From Fusicatenibacter sp. (GTDB taxonomy: Bacteria > Bacillota > Clostridia > Lachnospirales > Lachnospiraceae): 44,645 bases of DNA. Below are positions 17,922 through 25,928 of the stretch, piece after piece (position 1 is the first letter of the stretch; each line of letters opens with the position of its first letter). The position numbers and the translations under genes are program-made. The notes under the pieces were generated by a model, which made no database searches, had not been told where the DNA came from, and saw nothing but the letters and a program-made list of their open reading frames with translations. The DNA is taken from positions 1-44,645 of the forward strand of contig JALEOU010000074.1 of NCBI GenBank assembly GCA_022766945.1, written 5' to 3'.

Positions 17922-17961
17922 ACAAGAAACACCCGAACATTTTTGTTCGGGTGTTTCTTGT
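17922..17961. terminator. Strong hairpin terminator downstream of rpmF
   Basis: A perfect 18-base stem (ACAAGAAACACCCGAACA at 17922-17939 and its complement at 17944-17961) with a 4-base loop. The 3' arm on the minus transcript contains the T-rich TGTTTCTTGT. It ends the yceD-rpmF transcript. Confidence 0.75.
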
Positions 17962-18002
17962 CATCAATCATAACTCAAACTTGATTATTTCCTTTCGGAA
18001 AA

Positions 18003-18182
18003 TCAGTCCATTGCAATGACTTCTTTTTTGTTGTAGGATCCGCAAGCCTTGCAAACTCTGTGCGGCATCATAAGAGCACCACACTTACTACATTTTACAA
18101 GATTCGGAGCAGACATTTTCCAATTTGCTCTTCTCTTATCGCGTCTTGCTTTGGAAGATTTATTCTTTGGACAGATGGACAT
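18003..18182 (-). CDS. rpmF: 50S ribosomal protein L32
   Basis: A 59-residue bL32 protein, read directly from the sequence: MSICPKNKSSKARRDKRRANWK, then a zinc ribbon with Cys31-x2-Cys34 and Cys44-x2-Cys47. All four zinc cysteines are present, so this is the zinc-binding form. A perfect AAGGAGGTG precedes the ATG, and the gene follows yceD after two bases, the conserved arrangement that links ribosome and lipid synthesis genes (yceD-rpmF-plsX). Confidence 0.95.
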   Translation of the reverse strand: MSICPKNKSSKARRDKRRANWKMSAPNLVKCSKCGALMMPHRVCKACGSYNKKEVIAMD

Positions 18183-18184
18183 AT

Positions 18185-18712
18185 TTACACCTCCTTAAAT
18201 TTGCTGAATATATCTCTGATAGCAGCCATTCGGGGGTCTAACTCTGTGGTATCACAATCACAGGTCTGATTATTCAGATTCGCACCACAACGGCTGCAGA
18301 TTCCTTTACAGTCATCTTTACACAGCACTCGAATCGGCCATTGGATTAAAAGTTCATTTCTTACCAATCCCTCAACATTCAGACTGTCCCCTTCAATAAA
18401 CCCGGAATCCTCCTCTTTTTCCTCCCTCTCTTCTTCAGAAAGGTTCAATTCAATCTCCCGATCAAATTCGATCGAAAACGGAGTACTTACCGGGGTAAGG
18501 CATCTGGCGCATGGTATGGCAGCGATCAGTTCTGTATGTCCTGTTATCGTAATGACATGACTGCCCTTGTGTACAAGCTCAAGAACAACTGGATGCTTCT
18601 CGATAATCTCAAAAGAATCTTCTCCAATCTGAACTGTATCCAGATCCAAAGATACCTCGTGATTTTCAAGCTTTCCTTCCTGTGCTAATAACCTGGTCAA
18701 ACTGATCTTCAT
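18185..18712 (-). CDS. yceD: YceD/DUF177 family protein
   Basis: A 175-residue DUF177 protein. Members are needed for normal 23S rRNA accumulation in some bacteria and plants. Visible cysteine motifs are CARCL near residue 75 and a C-terminal cluster (CKDDCKGICSRCGANLNNQTCDCD, about 133-156) that looks like a metal site. An acidic stretch (LSEEEREEKEEDSGF) lies between. It is encoded directly before rpmF, its usual partner, with an AGGAGA ribosome site and a consensus promoter of its own. Confidence 0.88.
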   Translation of the reverse strand: MKISLTRLLAQEGKLENHEVSLDLDTVQIGEDSFEIIEKHPVVLELVHKGSHVITITGHTELIAAIPCARCLTPVSTPFSIEFDREIELNLSEEEREEKEEDSGFIEGDSLNVEGLVRNELLIQWPIRVLCKDDCKGICSRCGANLNNQTCDCDTTELDPRMAAIRDIFSKFKEV

Positions 18713-18738
18713 AATGTTCTCCTAATCACACTTTACTG

Positions 18739-18767
18739 ATTATACCCGGGAAGGCATAATTTGTCAA
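18739..18767 (-). promoter_or_regulatory. Promoter of yceD-rpmF
   Basis: A perfect consensus pair on the minus strand: TTGACA (18762-18767), 17 bases, TATAAT (18739-18744). It should be among the strongest promoters in the window. Confidence 0.85.
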
Positions 18768-18779
18768 CTGTTTTTTATC

Positions 18780-18863
18780 ACGCAGAGACAAAAGTTTTAT
18801 TTTCTGTTCAGGAGACAACGAACGCCGTGTAGTCTGAACAGTAAATTACTGTTGCCTCTGCGT
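18780..18863. repeat. Long imperfect hairpin element C with CTGTTCAG core
   Basis: An 84-base element between ackA and the yceD promoter. Outer arms ACGCAGAG (18780-18787) and CTCTGCGT (18856-18863) are perfect; inner arms CTGTTCAG (18804-18811) and CTGAACAG (18834-18841) are also perfect. A nested AACAGTAA-A-TTACTGTT palindrome covers 18837-18853. It may serve as the ackA transcript end. The core matches elements A, B and D. Confidence 0.6.
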
Positions 18864-18891
18864 TTCCATCTGATTTTTCAAAAAAACCTGT

Positions 18892-20085
18892 TTATTTGCT
18901 TACCAGCTCTACTGTTTCCTCACAGATTGCAATTTCCTCATTTGTCGGAATGACACAAGCTGTAATCTTTGAGCCTGGTTTTGTAATAATTTTTTCTTCG
19001 CCGCGGCAGTTATTTGCCTCCGCATCGAAATCCAGTCCCATGAATTCGAATGCTTTGCAGATCTCTTCACGGAGCGGAATTGCATTTTCGCCAAGTCCTG
19101 CTGTGAATGTAATTACATCCACACCACCCATAGCAGCGATATAGGAACCAATATATTTAATAATGCGGTATGCATATGCTTCCAGACAATTGATTGCATC
19201 CTGATTGCCTGCTTCTGCTGCTGCAGATACATCGCGGTAATCACTGGAAATGCCTGTCATACCAAGCATACCGGATTTCTTATTCAGAATGTTCAGAACC
19301 TCAGATACGGTCAGATTCTCCTTGTTGCACAGATACTCAACAAAAGCAGGATCAATATCACCGGAACGAGTTCCCATGATTACGCCTTCCAGTGGAGTCA
19401 GTCCCATAGATGTATCTACACATTTACCATTCTTAACTGCAGAAAGAGAAGCTCCGTTGCCCAGATGGCAAACGATAATCTTCAGATCTTTGATATCTTT
19501 TCCGAGGAACTCAGCAGTTCTCTTGGAAACGAACTTGTGGGAAGTTCCGTGGAAACCATATTTGCGGATCGCATATTTATCATAGTATTCCTTCGGAATG
19601 CCGTACATATACGCTTTTGGCGGCATAGTCTGATGGAATGCAGTATCAAATACAGCTACGTTCGGAACACCTGGCATTAATTTCATGCATGCGTTAATTC
19701 CCATCAGGTTTGCCGGATTATGCAGAGGTCCAAGATCTGCACATTCTTCGATTACTTTGATTACTTCCTCATCAATGATAACAGAGTTTGTAATCTTCAT
19801 ACCCCCGTGCAGTACACGATGTCCGATCGCATCTACTTCATCAAGACTCTTGATTACGCCGGTTTTCTCATTTACCAGAGCATCCAAAACCATCTGGATT
19901 GCTTCTGTATGAGATGGCATCGGAGATTCTGTGATCTCTTTTTCTCCGCCCTTTGGCTGGTATACCAGACGCCCATCAATACCGATACGCTCGCAGAGTC
20001 CTTTTGCCAGAACATCGCGGTTATCATAGTTAATCAGCTGAAACTTCAGGGAAGAACTTCCGCAGTTTACTACTAATACGTTCAT
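18892..20085 (-). CDS. ackA: Acetate kinase
   Basis: A 397-residue ASKHA-fold kinase that makes ATP and acetate from acetyl-phosphate and ADP. The N-terminal VVNCGSSSLKFQL motif, HRVLHGG, FDTAFHQTMP, the RKYGFHGTSH motif and GNGASLSAVKNGKCVDTSMG are all intact. Length is normal. It lies 75 bases after pta with a GGAGG site, forming the acetate-producing pta-ackA operon that gives substrate-level ATP in fermenters. Confidence 0.97.
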   Translation of the reverse strand: MNVLVVNCGSSSLKFQLINYDNRDVLAKGLCERIGIDGRLVYQPKGGEKEITESPMPSHTEAIQMVLDALVNEKTGVIKSLDEVDAIGHRVLHGGMKITNSVIIDEEVIKVIEECADLGPLHNPANLMGINACMKLMPGVPNVAVFDTAFHQTMPPKAYMYGIPKEYYDKYAIRKYGFHGTSHKFVSKRTAEFLGKDIKDLKIIVCHLGNGASLSAVKNGKCVDTSMGLTPLEGVIMGTRSGDIDPAFVEYLCNKENLTVSEVLNILNKKSGMLGMTGISSDYRDVSAAAEAGNQDAINCLEAYAYRIIKYIGSYIAAMGGVDVITFTAGLGENAIPLREEICKAFEFMGLDFDAEANNCRGEEKIITKPGSKITACVIPTNEEIAICEETVELVSK

Positions 20086-20160
20086 TGTGTGATTTCCTCC
20101 AAAAACATGATTGATAACTGTTTGACTGCCCGCTAAACAGCCTTAAAACAGGTTTTATGA

Positions 20161-21156
20161 TTACATAGCCTGGCACTGTACTGCAGTGATCGCAACAACA
20201 CCAACAATGTCCTCTGCGGAGCACCCGCGGGACAGATCATTTACCGGAGCAGCGATTCCCTGTGTCATCGGTCCATATGCCTCTGCCTTTGCCAGTCTCT
20301 GTACCAGTTTGTAGCCAATATTTCCGGCATCCAGATCCGGGAAGATCAGTACGTTTGCTTTTCCAGCAACCTTGCTGTTCGGAGCTTTGGATGCACCTAC
20401 GCTCGGTACAATCGCAGCATCAAGCTGAAGCTCGCCGTCCAGTGCCAGATCCGGATTAGCTTCTTTTGCAATTCTGGTAGCCTCAACTACCTTGTCAACA
20501 TCTGCGTGTTTTGCACTTCCCATAGAAGAGTGTGACAGCATAGCAACTCTCGGCTCATTGCCGGTCAGCATACGGAAGGATTCTGCGGAGGATTCTGCAA
20601 TTGCAGCCAGTTCTTCCGGATTCGGATTCTGATTCAGACCGCAGTCACCAAATACGAAAACGCCGTCATCGCCGTACTCACAGTCCGGAACAACCATCAG
20701 GAAAAATGCGGATACCAGCTTTGTACCCGGTTTTGTCTTTAAGATCTGCAGGCACGGTCTTAAGGTATTCGCGGTAGAGTGGCATGCACCGGATACCAGT
20801 CCGTCTGCATCTCCCATTTTAACCATCATTACGCCATAGAAAGTATAGTCGTTCATAATGGTCTCTTTCGCTTTCTCAGGGGTCATGCCTTTCTTAGCAC
20901 GCAGCTCAACCAGCTTGTCAATATAAGCCTGTGTTTTCTCAAATTTCGCAGGGTCTACAACAGTAGCTTTGGAAATATCAAGTCCTTCGCTTCCTTTCTT
21001 GACATCTTCCTCACTTCCGATAATGATCAGATCAGCCAGGTCCTCTGCTAAAATCTGTGCTGCTGCTTCATATGTTCTTCTGTCCTCTGATTCCGGCAGT
21101 ACAATTCTTTTTTTGTCTGCCTTGGCTCTTGCTTTAATTGTGTCAATAAATCCCAT
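20161..21156 (-). CDS. pta: Phosphate acetyltransferase
   Basis: A 331-residue single-domain phosphotransacetylase that converts acetyl-CoA and phosphate to acetyl-phosphate. The core motifs KRIVLPESEDRRT at the start, GDADGLVSGACHSTANTLRP in the middle and the C-terminal NVLIFPDLDAGNIGYKLVQRL and GPMTQGIAAPVNDLSRGC are present. It lacks the N-terminal DRTGG regulatory domain of the E. coli enzyme, as expected for clostridia. It is first in the pta-ackA operon, with an AAAGGAG ribosome site. Confidence 0.96.
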   Translation of the reverse strand: MGFIDTIKARAKADKKRIVLPESEDRRTYEAAAQILAEDLADLIIIGSEEDVKKGSEGLDISKATVVDPAKFEKTQAYIDKLVELRAKKGMTPEKAKETIMNDYTFYGVMMVKMGDADGLVSGACHSTANTLRPCLQILKTKPGTKLVSAFFLMVVPDCEYGDDGVFVFGDCGLNQNPNPEELAAIAESSAESFRMLTGNEPRVAMLSHSSMGSAKHADVDKVVEATRIAKEANPDLALDGELQLDAAIVPSVGASKAPNSKVAGKANVLIFPDLDAGNIGYKLVQRLAKAEAYGPMTQGIAAPVNDLSRGCSAEDIVGVVAITAVQCQAM

Positions 21157-21195
21157 GATCTTTGACTCCTTTCGATAAATTTACTCGATATTTTT

Positions 21196-21224
21196 ATTGT
21201 AGTACGCTTTTTGAAAGTGTGCAA
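21196..21224 (-). promoter_or_regulatory. Promoter of pta-ackA
   Basis: TTGCAC (21219-21224) and TACAAT (21196-21201) with 17 bases between them on the minus strand, about 40 bases before the pta start. The 311-base gap 21157-21467 contains this promoter, repeat element D and presumably a tmcAL promoter, which I could not place with confidence. Confidence 0.65.
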
Positions 21225-21256
21225 GTACAAAATTCAAAACATCGTACTGCAGTAGT

Positions 21257-21324
21257 GTTACTGTTTCGACAGCAACAGACGCTGTGCAGAAAATAGCTGT
21301 TCCATGTTATCTCCGAACAGTAAC
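21257..21324. repeat. Hairpin element D with GTTACTGTT core
   Basis: GTTACTGTTTCG (21257-21268) faces CGAACAGTAAC (21314-21324) as an inverted pair with one bulged base. The interior has a small stem (ACAGC / GCTGT). It lies between the divergent pta and tmcAL genes, directly upstream of the pta -35 box. Confidence 0.55.
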
Positions 21325-21467
21325 GCAGCCGTTACGGTTGAGACGAAAGGACGCCGGGTTTCAGATAAATTCCATCGCAGCCACATGAAATATTTGGGGG
21401 TTGTTTGATACTCACAGGTTTGATAAAATCTTGGTTAAGATATGCAGAATAGGAGAACACGGGAATT

Positions 21468-22715
21468 ATGATTGTTACAGCTGTGATTGCGGAATACAAT
21501 CCATTTCATAACGGACATGCCTGGCAGCTTATGAAAGCCAGAGAACTGACCGGTGCGGATTATCTGATTGTTTTAATGAGCGGGGATTTTGTTCAAAGGG
21601 GAACTCCCGCGCTTCTGGATAAACATGTGCGCGCAAAGATGGCGATTCTGGGTGGTGCAGACCTTGTTCTGGAACTGCCCTGTATGTTTTCCACCGGCAG
21701 CGCTCAGTATTTTTCGAGAGGTGCTGTATCACTTCTCGATGCACTATCCTGTGTTGGCTTTCTCTGTTTCGGGAGTGAATGCGGGGAGATCTCCCCTTTT
21801 CTTATCCTGTCCGATATTCTTTGTAAGGAACCTTCTGATTATCAGGAAGTACTGCAGCAGCTGCTGCGGCGCGGGTATTCTTTTCCATCGGCAAGAAATA
21901 AAGCTCTTGTGGAATACTGCACAAAGAATCCCAAACATCTGCAGGGGATGACGCCGGGCGAACTGAACGATTTCCTGCAGTGGCCTAATAATATTCTTGG
22001 ACTGGAATACTGTCAAGCACTTCTGGCATGTCACAGTGCAATTCAACCCGTGACTATTTCCCGGCAGGGAAGTTCCTATCATGAAGAGCAGCTTCCCGGT
22101 GACGAGCAGATCTTTCCGTCTGCCACAGCGATTCGCACTGCGATCCGCAGCGGAAGCGATCCGGAACTGCTCCATGCAGGTATCCCGAAAAAAAGTTATC
22201 CTCTGCTCGCCAACGCATTGGAAGCGAACGCATTGCTTTTCGAGGATGATTTTAATCTTCTGCTTGCGGCAAAGCTTCTGACGGAGACACCCAAAAGCCT
22301 TTCTTCTTATTTTGATATCACTGAAGATCTTGCCAACCGGATCTATCGCCATAAAAATGAATTTACAGGTATCCGCCAGTTTACGGCACTTTTAAAAACC
22401 CGCGAACTTACTTACAGCCGGATCAGTCGTGGTTTGCTTCACATTCTTCTGAATCTTAGAGAAGTACAGCCGCCTTCCTACGAAAGGGTACTGGGATTTC
22501 AAAAAACAGCAGGGCCTCTTTTGAGTTCCATAACCAAAAACAGCACTCTTCCTCTCATCACCAAACCTGCCCTGGCGCAAGAGAACTTATCGGAAGCAGC
22601 TTTCTCTGCCTTTGCGCAAGATATCTATGCAGCAAATCTCTATGAAACCGTCCGTTCCCAAAAAAACGGTACTCCGTTCCTTCACGAATATCAAAAACCT
22701 CTGGTTCTTCTGTAA
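21468..22715 (+). CDS. tmcAL: tRNA(Met) cytidine acetate ligase
   Basis: A 415-residue TmcAL (YlbM) enzyme that uses ATP and free acetate to make N4-acetylcytidine at the wobble base of elongator tRNA-Met. The nucleotidyltransferase-type adenylation motif is at the N-terminus: AVIAEYNPFHNGH (residues 5-17). VLMSGDFVQRGTPALLDKHVRA and LELPCMFSTGSAQYFSRGAV are typical of the family. An AGGAG lies 12 bases before the ATG. It is divergent from pta-ackA, so the enzyme that consumes acetate sits beside the genes that make it; the link is suggestive only. Confidence 0.92.
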   Translation: MIVTAVIAEYNPFHNGHAWQLMKARELTGADYLIVLMSGDFVQRGTPALLDKHVRAKMAILGGADLVLELPCMFSTGSAQYFSRGAVSLLDALSCVGFLCFGSECGEISPFLILSDILCKEPSDYQEVLQQLLRRGYSFPSARNKALVEYCTKNPKHLQGMTPGELNDFLQWPNNILGLEYCQALLACHSAIQPVTISRQGSSYHEEQLPGDEQIFPSATAIRTAIRSGSDPELLHAGIPKKSYPLLANALEANALLFEDDFNLLLAAKLLTETPKSLSSYFDITEDLANRIYRHKNEFTGIRQFTALLKTRELTYSRISRGLLHILLNLREVQPPSYERVLGFQKTAGPLLSSITKNSTLPLITKPALAQENLSEAAFSAFAQDIYAANLYETVRSQKNGTPFLHEYQKPLVLL

Positions 22716-22722
22716 TATAACG

Positions 22723-22760
22723 AAAAAGAGACTCTGCTTAGCTTTCAGAATCTCTTTTTT
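22723..22760. terminator. Bidirectional terminator between tmcAL and the UPF0210 gene
   Basis: AAAAAGAGA (from 22723) and TCTCTTTTTT (to 22760) are complementary, with an inner CTG/CAG pair and a short loop. A-rich and T-rich flanks suit termination of both converging transcripts. Confidence 0.75.
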
Positions 22761-22788
22761 GATTTCATTGTCAATCCCTGCGATTATT

Positions 22789-24153
22789 TTAATTCTTAAA
22801 CGAATGAATCGGTGCCGGGATTCTGCCCTGGCGGTTCACAAACGCCTCGCAGGAGAATCCGTTCACCGGCATAATCGGTGCATGCCCCAGTAATCCGCCA
22901 AATTCGACCGTCTCCCCTACGCCTTTTCCGATCACCGGAATCAGACGCACAGCCGTTGTTTTCTGGTTTACCATTCCGATTGCCATCTCATCTGCGATAA
23001 TTCCGGAAATTGTAGAAGCTTTGGTGTCTCCCGGAATCGCAATCATATCGAGTCCTACCGAGCAGACACAGGTCATCGCCTCAAGTTTTTCAATTGTAAG
23101 TGCTCCGTCATTGACCGCATTGATCATTCCCTGATCTTCTGATACCGGAATGAATGCACCGGAAAGGCCTCCGACGTAGGAGGATGCCATAACTCCTCCT
23201 TTCTTTACCTGATCATTGAGTAATGCCAAAGCAGCCGTGGTTCCAGGTGCTCCGGCATGTTCCAGTCCGATTTCCTCCAGAATATCTGCCACGGAATCAC
23301 CGATCGCCGGTGTGGGGGCCAGAGACAGATCAATGATGCCAAAAGGAATATCCAGACGTCTGGATGCCTCCTGGGCAACCAGCTGACCTACGCGGGTCAC
23401 CTTAAACGCCGTCTTTTTGATTGTCTCACAGAGCACTTCAAAATCAGCACCTCTTACCTTTTCCAGCGCATGTTTTACAACACCCGGGCCAGACACACCT
23501 ACATTGATAATCGCATCCGCCTCTGTCACACCGTGGAATGCCCCCGCCATAAACGGATTGTCATCCGGTGCATTGCAGAAGACAACCAGTTTTGCACAGC
23601 CCATACAGCTGTTATCCTTGCTCGCCTCGGCAGTCATCTTGATAATCTCACCCATAAGTTTCACCGCATCCATATTAATGCCTGTTTTGGTTGATCCAAG
23701 ATTCACAGAACTGCAGACAAAGTCGGTACTTGCAAGTGCCTGCGGAATGGAGCGGATCAGCAATTCATCTGCCGGCGTCATTCCCTTGCTTACCAGTGCA
23801 GAATAACCGCCAAGGAAATTAACACCCACCTCTTTCGCTGCCCGATCCAGTGTCTGAGCAATGGTCACAAAATCTTCCGGTTTTCTACAGGCAGAAGCTC
23901 CGACAAGCGCGATGGGGGTTACGGAAATTCGTTTATTAACGATGGGAATTCCGAATTCCCCCTCGATTTCTTCACCCACTGCCACCAGATTTCTGGCTTT
24001 CGTCGTGATCTTATCATAGATTTTCCGGTTCAGTTTGTCCAGATTGGAATCAATACAATCCATCAGACTGATTCCGAGGGTAATGGTACGAACATCCAGA
24101 TTCTCCTTTGCGATCATCTCGTTCGTTTCCTTTACTTCAAACAGATTTATCAT
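22789..24153 (-). CDS. UPF0210/DUF711 ('PFL family') protein
   Basis: A 454-residue protein of the UPF0210 (DUF711) family. Its fold resembles glycyl-radical enzymes, which explains the misleading label 'PFL family', but no glycyl-radical motif or activating enzyme is visible and its reaction is unknown. Typical stretches are [16 protein letters not shown] near the N-terminus and a glycine-rich middle ([14 protein letters not shown]). It is consistently paired with an ACT-domain protein, here 22 bases upstream, suggesting that the small partner senses an amino acid or similar ligand. Length is normal. Confidence 0.85.
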   Translation of the reverse strand: MINLFEVKETNEMIAKENLDVRTITLGISLMDCIDSNLDKLNRKIYDKITTKARNLVAVGEEIEGEFGIPIVNKRISVTPIALVGASACRKPEDFVTIAQTLDRAAKEVGVNFLGGYSALVSKGMTPADELLIRSIPQALASTDFVCSSVNLGSTKTGINMDAVKLMGEIIKMTAEASKDNSCMGCAKLVVFCNAPDDNPFMAGAFHGVTEADAIINVGVSGPGVVKHALEKVRGADFEVLCETIKKTAFKVTRVGQLVAQEASRRLDIPFGIIDLSLAPTPAIGDSVADILEEIGLEHAGAPGTTAALALLNDQVKKGGVMASSYVGGLSGAFIPVSEDQGMINAVNDGALTIEKLEAMTCVCSVGLDMIAIPGDTKASTISGIIADEMAIGMVNQKTTAVRLIPVIGKGVGETVEFGGLLGHAPIMPVNGFSCEAFVNRQGRIPAPIHSFKN

Positions 24154-24175
24154 GTTCTTCCTTTTCTCCTTCGTT

Positions 24176-24448
24176 TTAGATACGGTGCATCATGTTGAAA
24201 ATGTCTTCATGCTGGCAGCGGATAACGACGCCGATGGTTTCACCCAATTCTTCCAGCTCTTTTGCCATCTCCGCATTCCCCTTCGGGCTCTTTGATACAT
24301 CAGTTACCATCATCATATTAAAATATCCCTGTACGATGGTCTGAGAAATGTCCTCGATATTCACCTGATTTTCTGCCAGGTAATTGCAGACCTTTGCAAT
24401 AATACCGACTGTATCTTTTCCTACGACAGTGATAATTGTCTTCTTCAT
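24176..24448 (-). CDS. UPF0237 ACT-domain protein
   Basis: A 90-residue stand-alone ACT domain ([35 protein letters not shown]), probably a small-molecule sensor. I start at the ATG at 24448, preceded by GGAGA; the frame is open to 24538, overlapping the neighbouring hydrolase gene, which is unlikely to be used. It is followed by its usual partner, the UPF0210 gene. Ligand unknown. Confidence 0.88.
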   Translation of the reverse strand: MKKTIITVVGKDTVGIIAKVCNYLAENQVNIEDISQTIVQGYFNMMMVTDVSKSPKGNAEMAKELEELGETIGVVIRCQHEDIFNMMHRI

Positions 24449-24527
24449 GCTAGTTTCTCCTTTAATCATGTATTTATTGTATGTATCACATAATGCGAGG
24501 GTTTTTCTGATTACCCTGTATGTTGCA

Positions 24528-25325
24528 TTATACCTCAATCAGCGGCGATACTTCGCTTCGTTTTGCAACTGCGATATGAAAATCGCTGGAACGATAGGGA
24601 TTATCTCCCGTGGTAACTTCACAGGCCACTGTTTCAAAAGCCAGCGCCTCATAATTGTTCTCCTTGCTCAAATGGCCAAGCAGTACATCCTTCAGATCAT
24701 CATGAAGAATCTCACAGAGCAGATGACCTGCCATTGTATTGGACAGATGACCTTTTGCTCCGGCAATCCGCTGTTTCAGCGGATATGGATAAGGCCCTAC
24801 AGCCAGCATGTTCTCATCATGATTTGCCTCCAGCAGTACCGCATTTAATCCTTTGAGATGCCGGATGATATAATCATTGTAAATGCCAAGGTCTGTAGCA
24901 ATTGCCATTGCTTTCCCGCAGGATTCCATCCGGTATCCCACCGGTTCTGCCGCATCATGAGAAATGGCAAACGGCTGTATCCGGATGTCACCGATCTCAA
25001 AGGGTTCGTCCGCATAGATTTTATGAAAAATCCCATCCGGAAATTTCCCCAGACCGGTACAGCGCTTCAGTGCCTCAATCGTACCGCCTGTAGCATAGAT
25101 CGGTGTCTGATACCTTCGCGCCAGAACACCAAGTCCCTGAATATGATCAATATGTTCATGCGTGATTAGAATCCCATCCAATTCTTTTACAGTGCGGTTC
25201 AAGCTGTTCAGTCCAGCTTCCGTCCTTTTTCCGCTGATTCCTGCATCCACGAGCAGACTGGTTGTCTCGCTGCCTGCAAAAATACAGTTTCCGCTGGAGC
25301 CGCTGGCAATACTACAAAGTTTCAT
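24528..25325 (-). CDS. MBL-fold metallohydrolase (YycJ/WalJ-like)
   Basis: A 265-residue metallo-beta-lactamase-fold hydrolase. The dinuclear metal motif HEHIDH (within GILITHEHIDHIQGL, about residues 56-61) is intact; further ligands are likely in AISHDAAEPVGY and the ANHDENML loop. The N-terminus MKLCSIASGSSGNC is characteristic of the YycJ/WalJ group, some members of which are DNA exonucleases linked to repair. Here it is encoded downstream of polA and coaE, overlapping coaE by 14 bases, rather than beside walKR. A nuclease role is inferred. Confidence 0.82.
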   Translation of the reverse strand: MKLCSIASGSSGNCIFAGSETTSLLVDAGISGKRTEAGLNSLNRTVKELDGILITHEHIDHIQGLGVLARRYQTPIYATGGTIEALKRCTGLGKFPDGIFHKIYADEPFEIGDIRIQPFAISHDAAEPVGYRMESCGKAMAIATDLGIYNDYIIRHLKGLNAVLLEANHDENMLAVGPYPYPLKQRIAGAKGHLSNTMAGHLLCEILHDDLKDVLLGHLSKENNYEALAFETVACEVTTGDNPYRSSDFHIAVAKRSEVSPLIEV

Positions 25326-25911
25326 ACTTTTTCATCCTCTGATCGATCTGTTTTTTGGTATCTCCAAAATCACCGCTGTTGTCAATTTCGAAGTCACAGT
25401 GTCTGCAGAATTGCTCTTCTGAGAGCTGATTCGCCATAATTCCGCTTATTTTTTCGCTGGAATAACCCCGATCTGACATCAGACGTTCCTTTCGGATTTC
25501 CTCATCTGCATAAATATACCACAACTCATCACAAATTTCATCATATTTATCTTCAATCAGCAAAGCAGCCTCTATAAATACAAATTCAGTTCCGTGATGC
25601 CGCTCCTTCTCAATCGCATTTCGGATATATTGTTTCACTGCAGGATGAACGATATCATTGAGCTGCTTTAATTTTTCCTGATCACGAAAAACAACATCCG
25701 CAATCCGTTTACGATTCAGTTCCCCGGAAACGGTGGTTACCTGCTGACCAAACAATCGGATGATCGGTCCATAACACTCTTTTCCCGGCTGCATCAAAAG
25801 ATAGCCAACCTCATCTGCCTGAATAACGGTCGCGTCATAACTGCTTCCGATATATGTCATTACTTCTGTTTTTCCTGCACCCACACCGCCAGTAATTCCA
25901 ATCACCTTCAT
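25312..25911 (-). CDS. coaE: Dephospho-CoA kinase
   Basis: A 199-residue P-loop kinase for the last step of coenzyme A synthesis. The ATP loop is GITGGVGAGKTEVM at residues 5-18, and the CoA-binding DEVGYLLMQPG and the LIEDKYDEICDELWYIYAD lid region follow. A GGGGAAG ribosome site precedes the ATG. It follows polA by 17 bases and its end overlaps the metallohydrolase gene. polA-coaE adjacency is common in Firmicutes. Confidence 0.92.
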   Translation of the reverse strand: MKVIGITGGVGAGKTEVMTYIGSSYDATVIQADEVGYLLMQPGKECYGPIIRLFGQQVTTVSGELNRKRIADVVFRDQEKLKQLNDIVHPAVKQYIRNAIEKERHHGTEFVFIEAALLIEDKYDEICDELWYIYADEEIRKERLMSDRGYSSEKISGIMANQLSEEQFCRHCDFEIDNSGDFGDTKKQIDQRMKKYETL

Positions 25912-25928
25912 CTGTATCTTCCCCTTTT

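Noticed and set aside
21744-22352. 202-codon open frame on the minus strand
   Set aside because: Antisense to tmcAL, with no ribosome site or recognisable domain.
22789-24153. Pyruvate formate-lyase, from the common label of this family
   Set aside because: No glycyl-radical motif (RVxGY) and no activating enzyme nearby; the family reaction is unknown.
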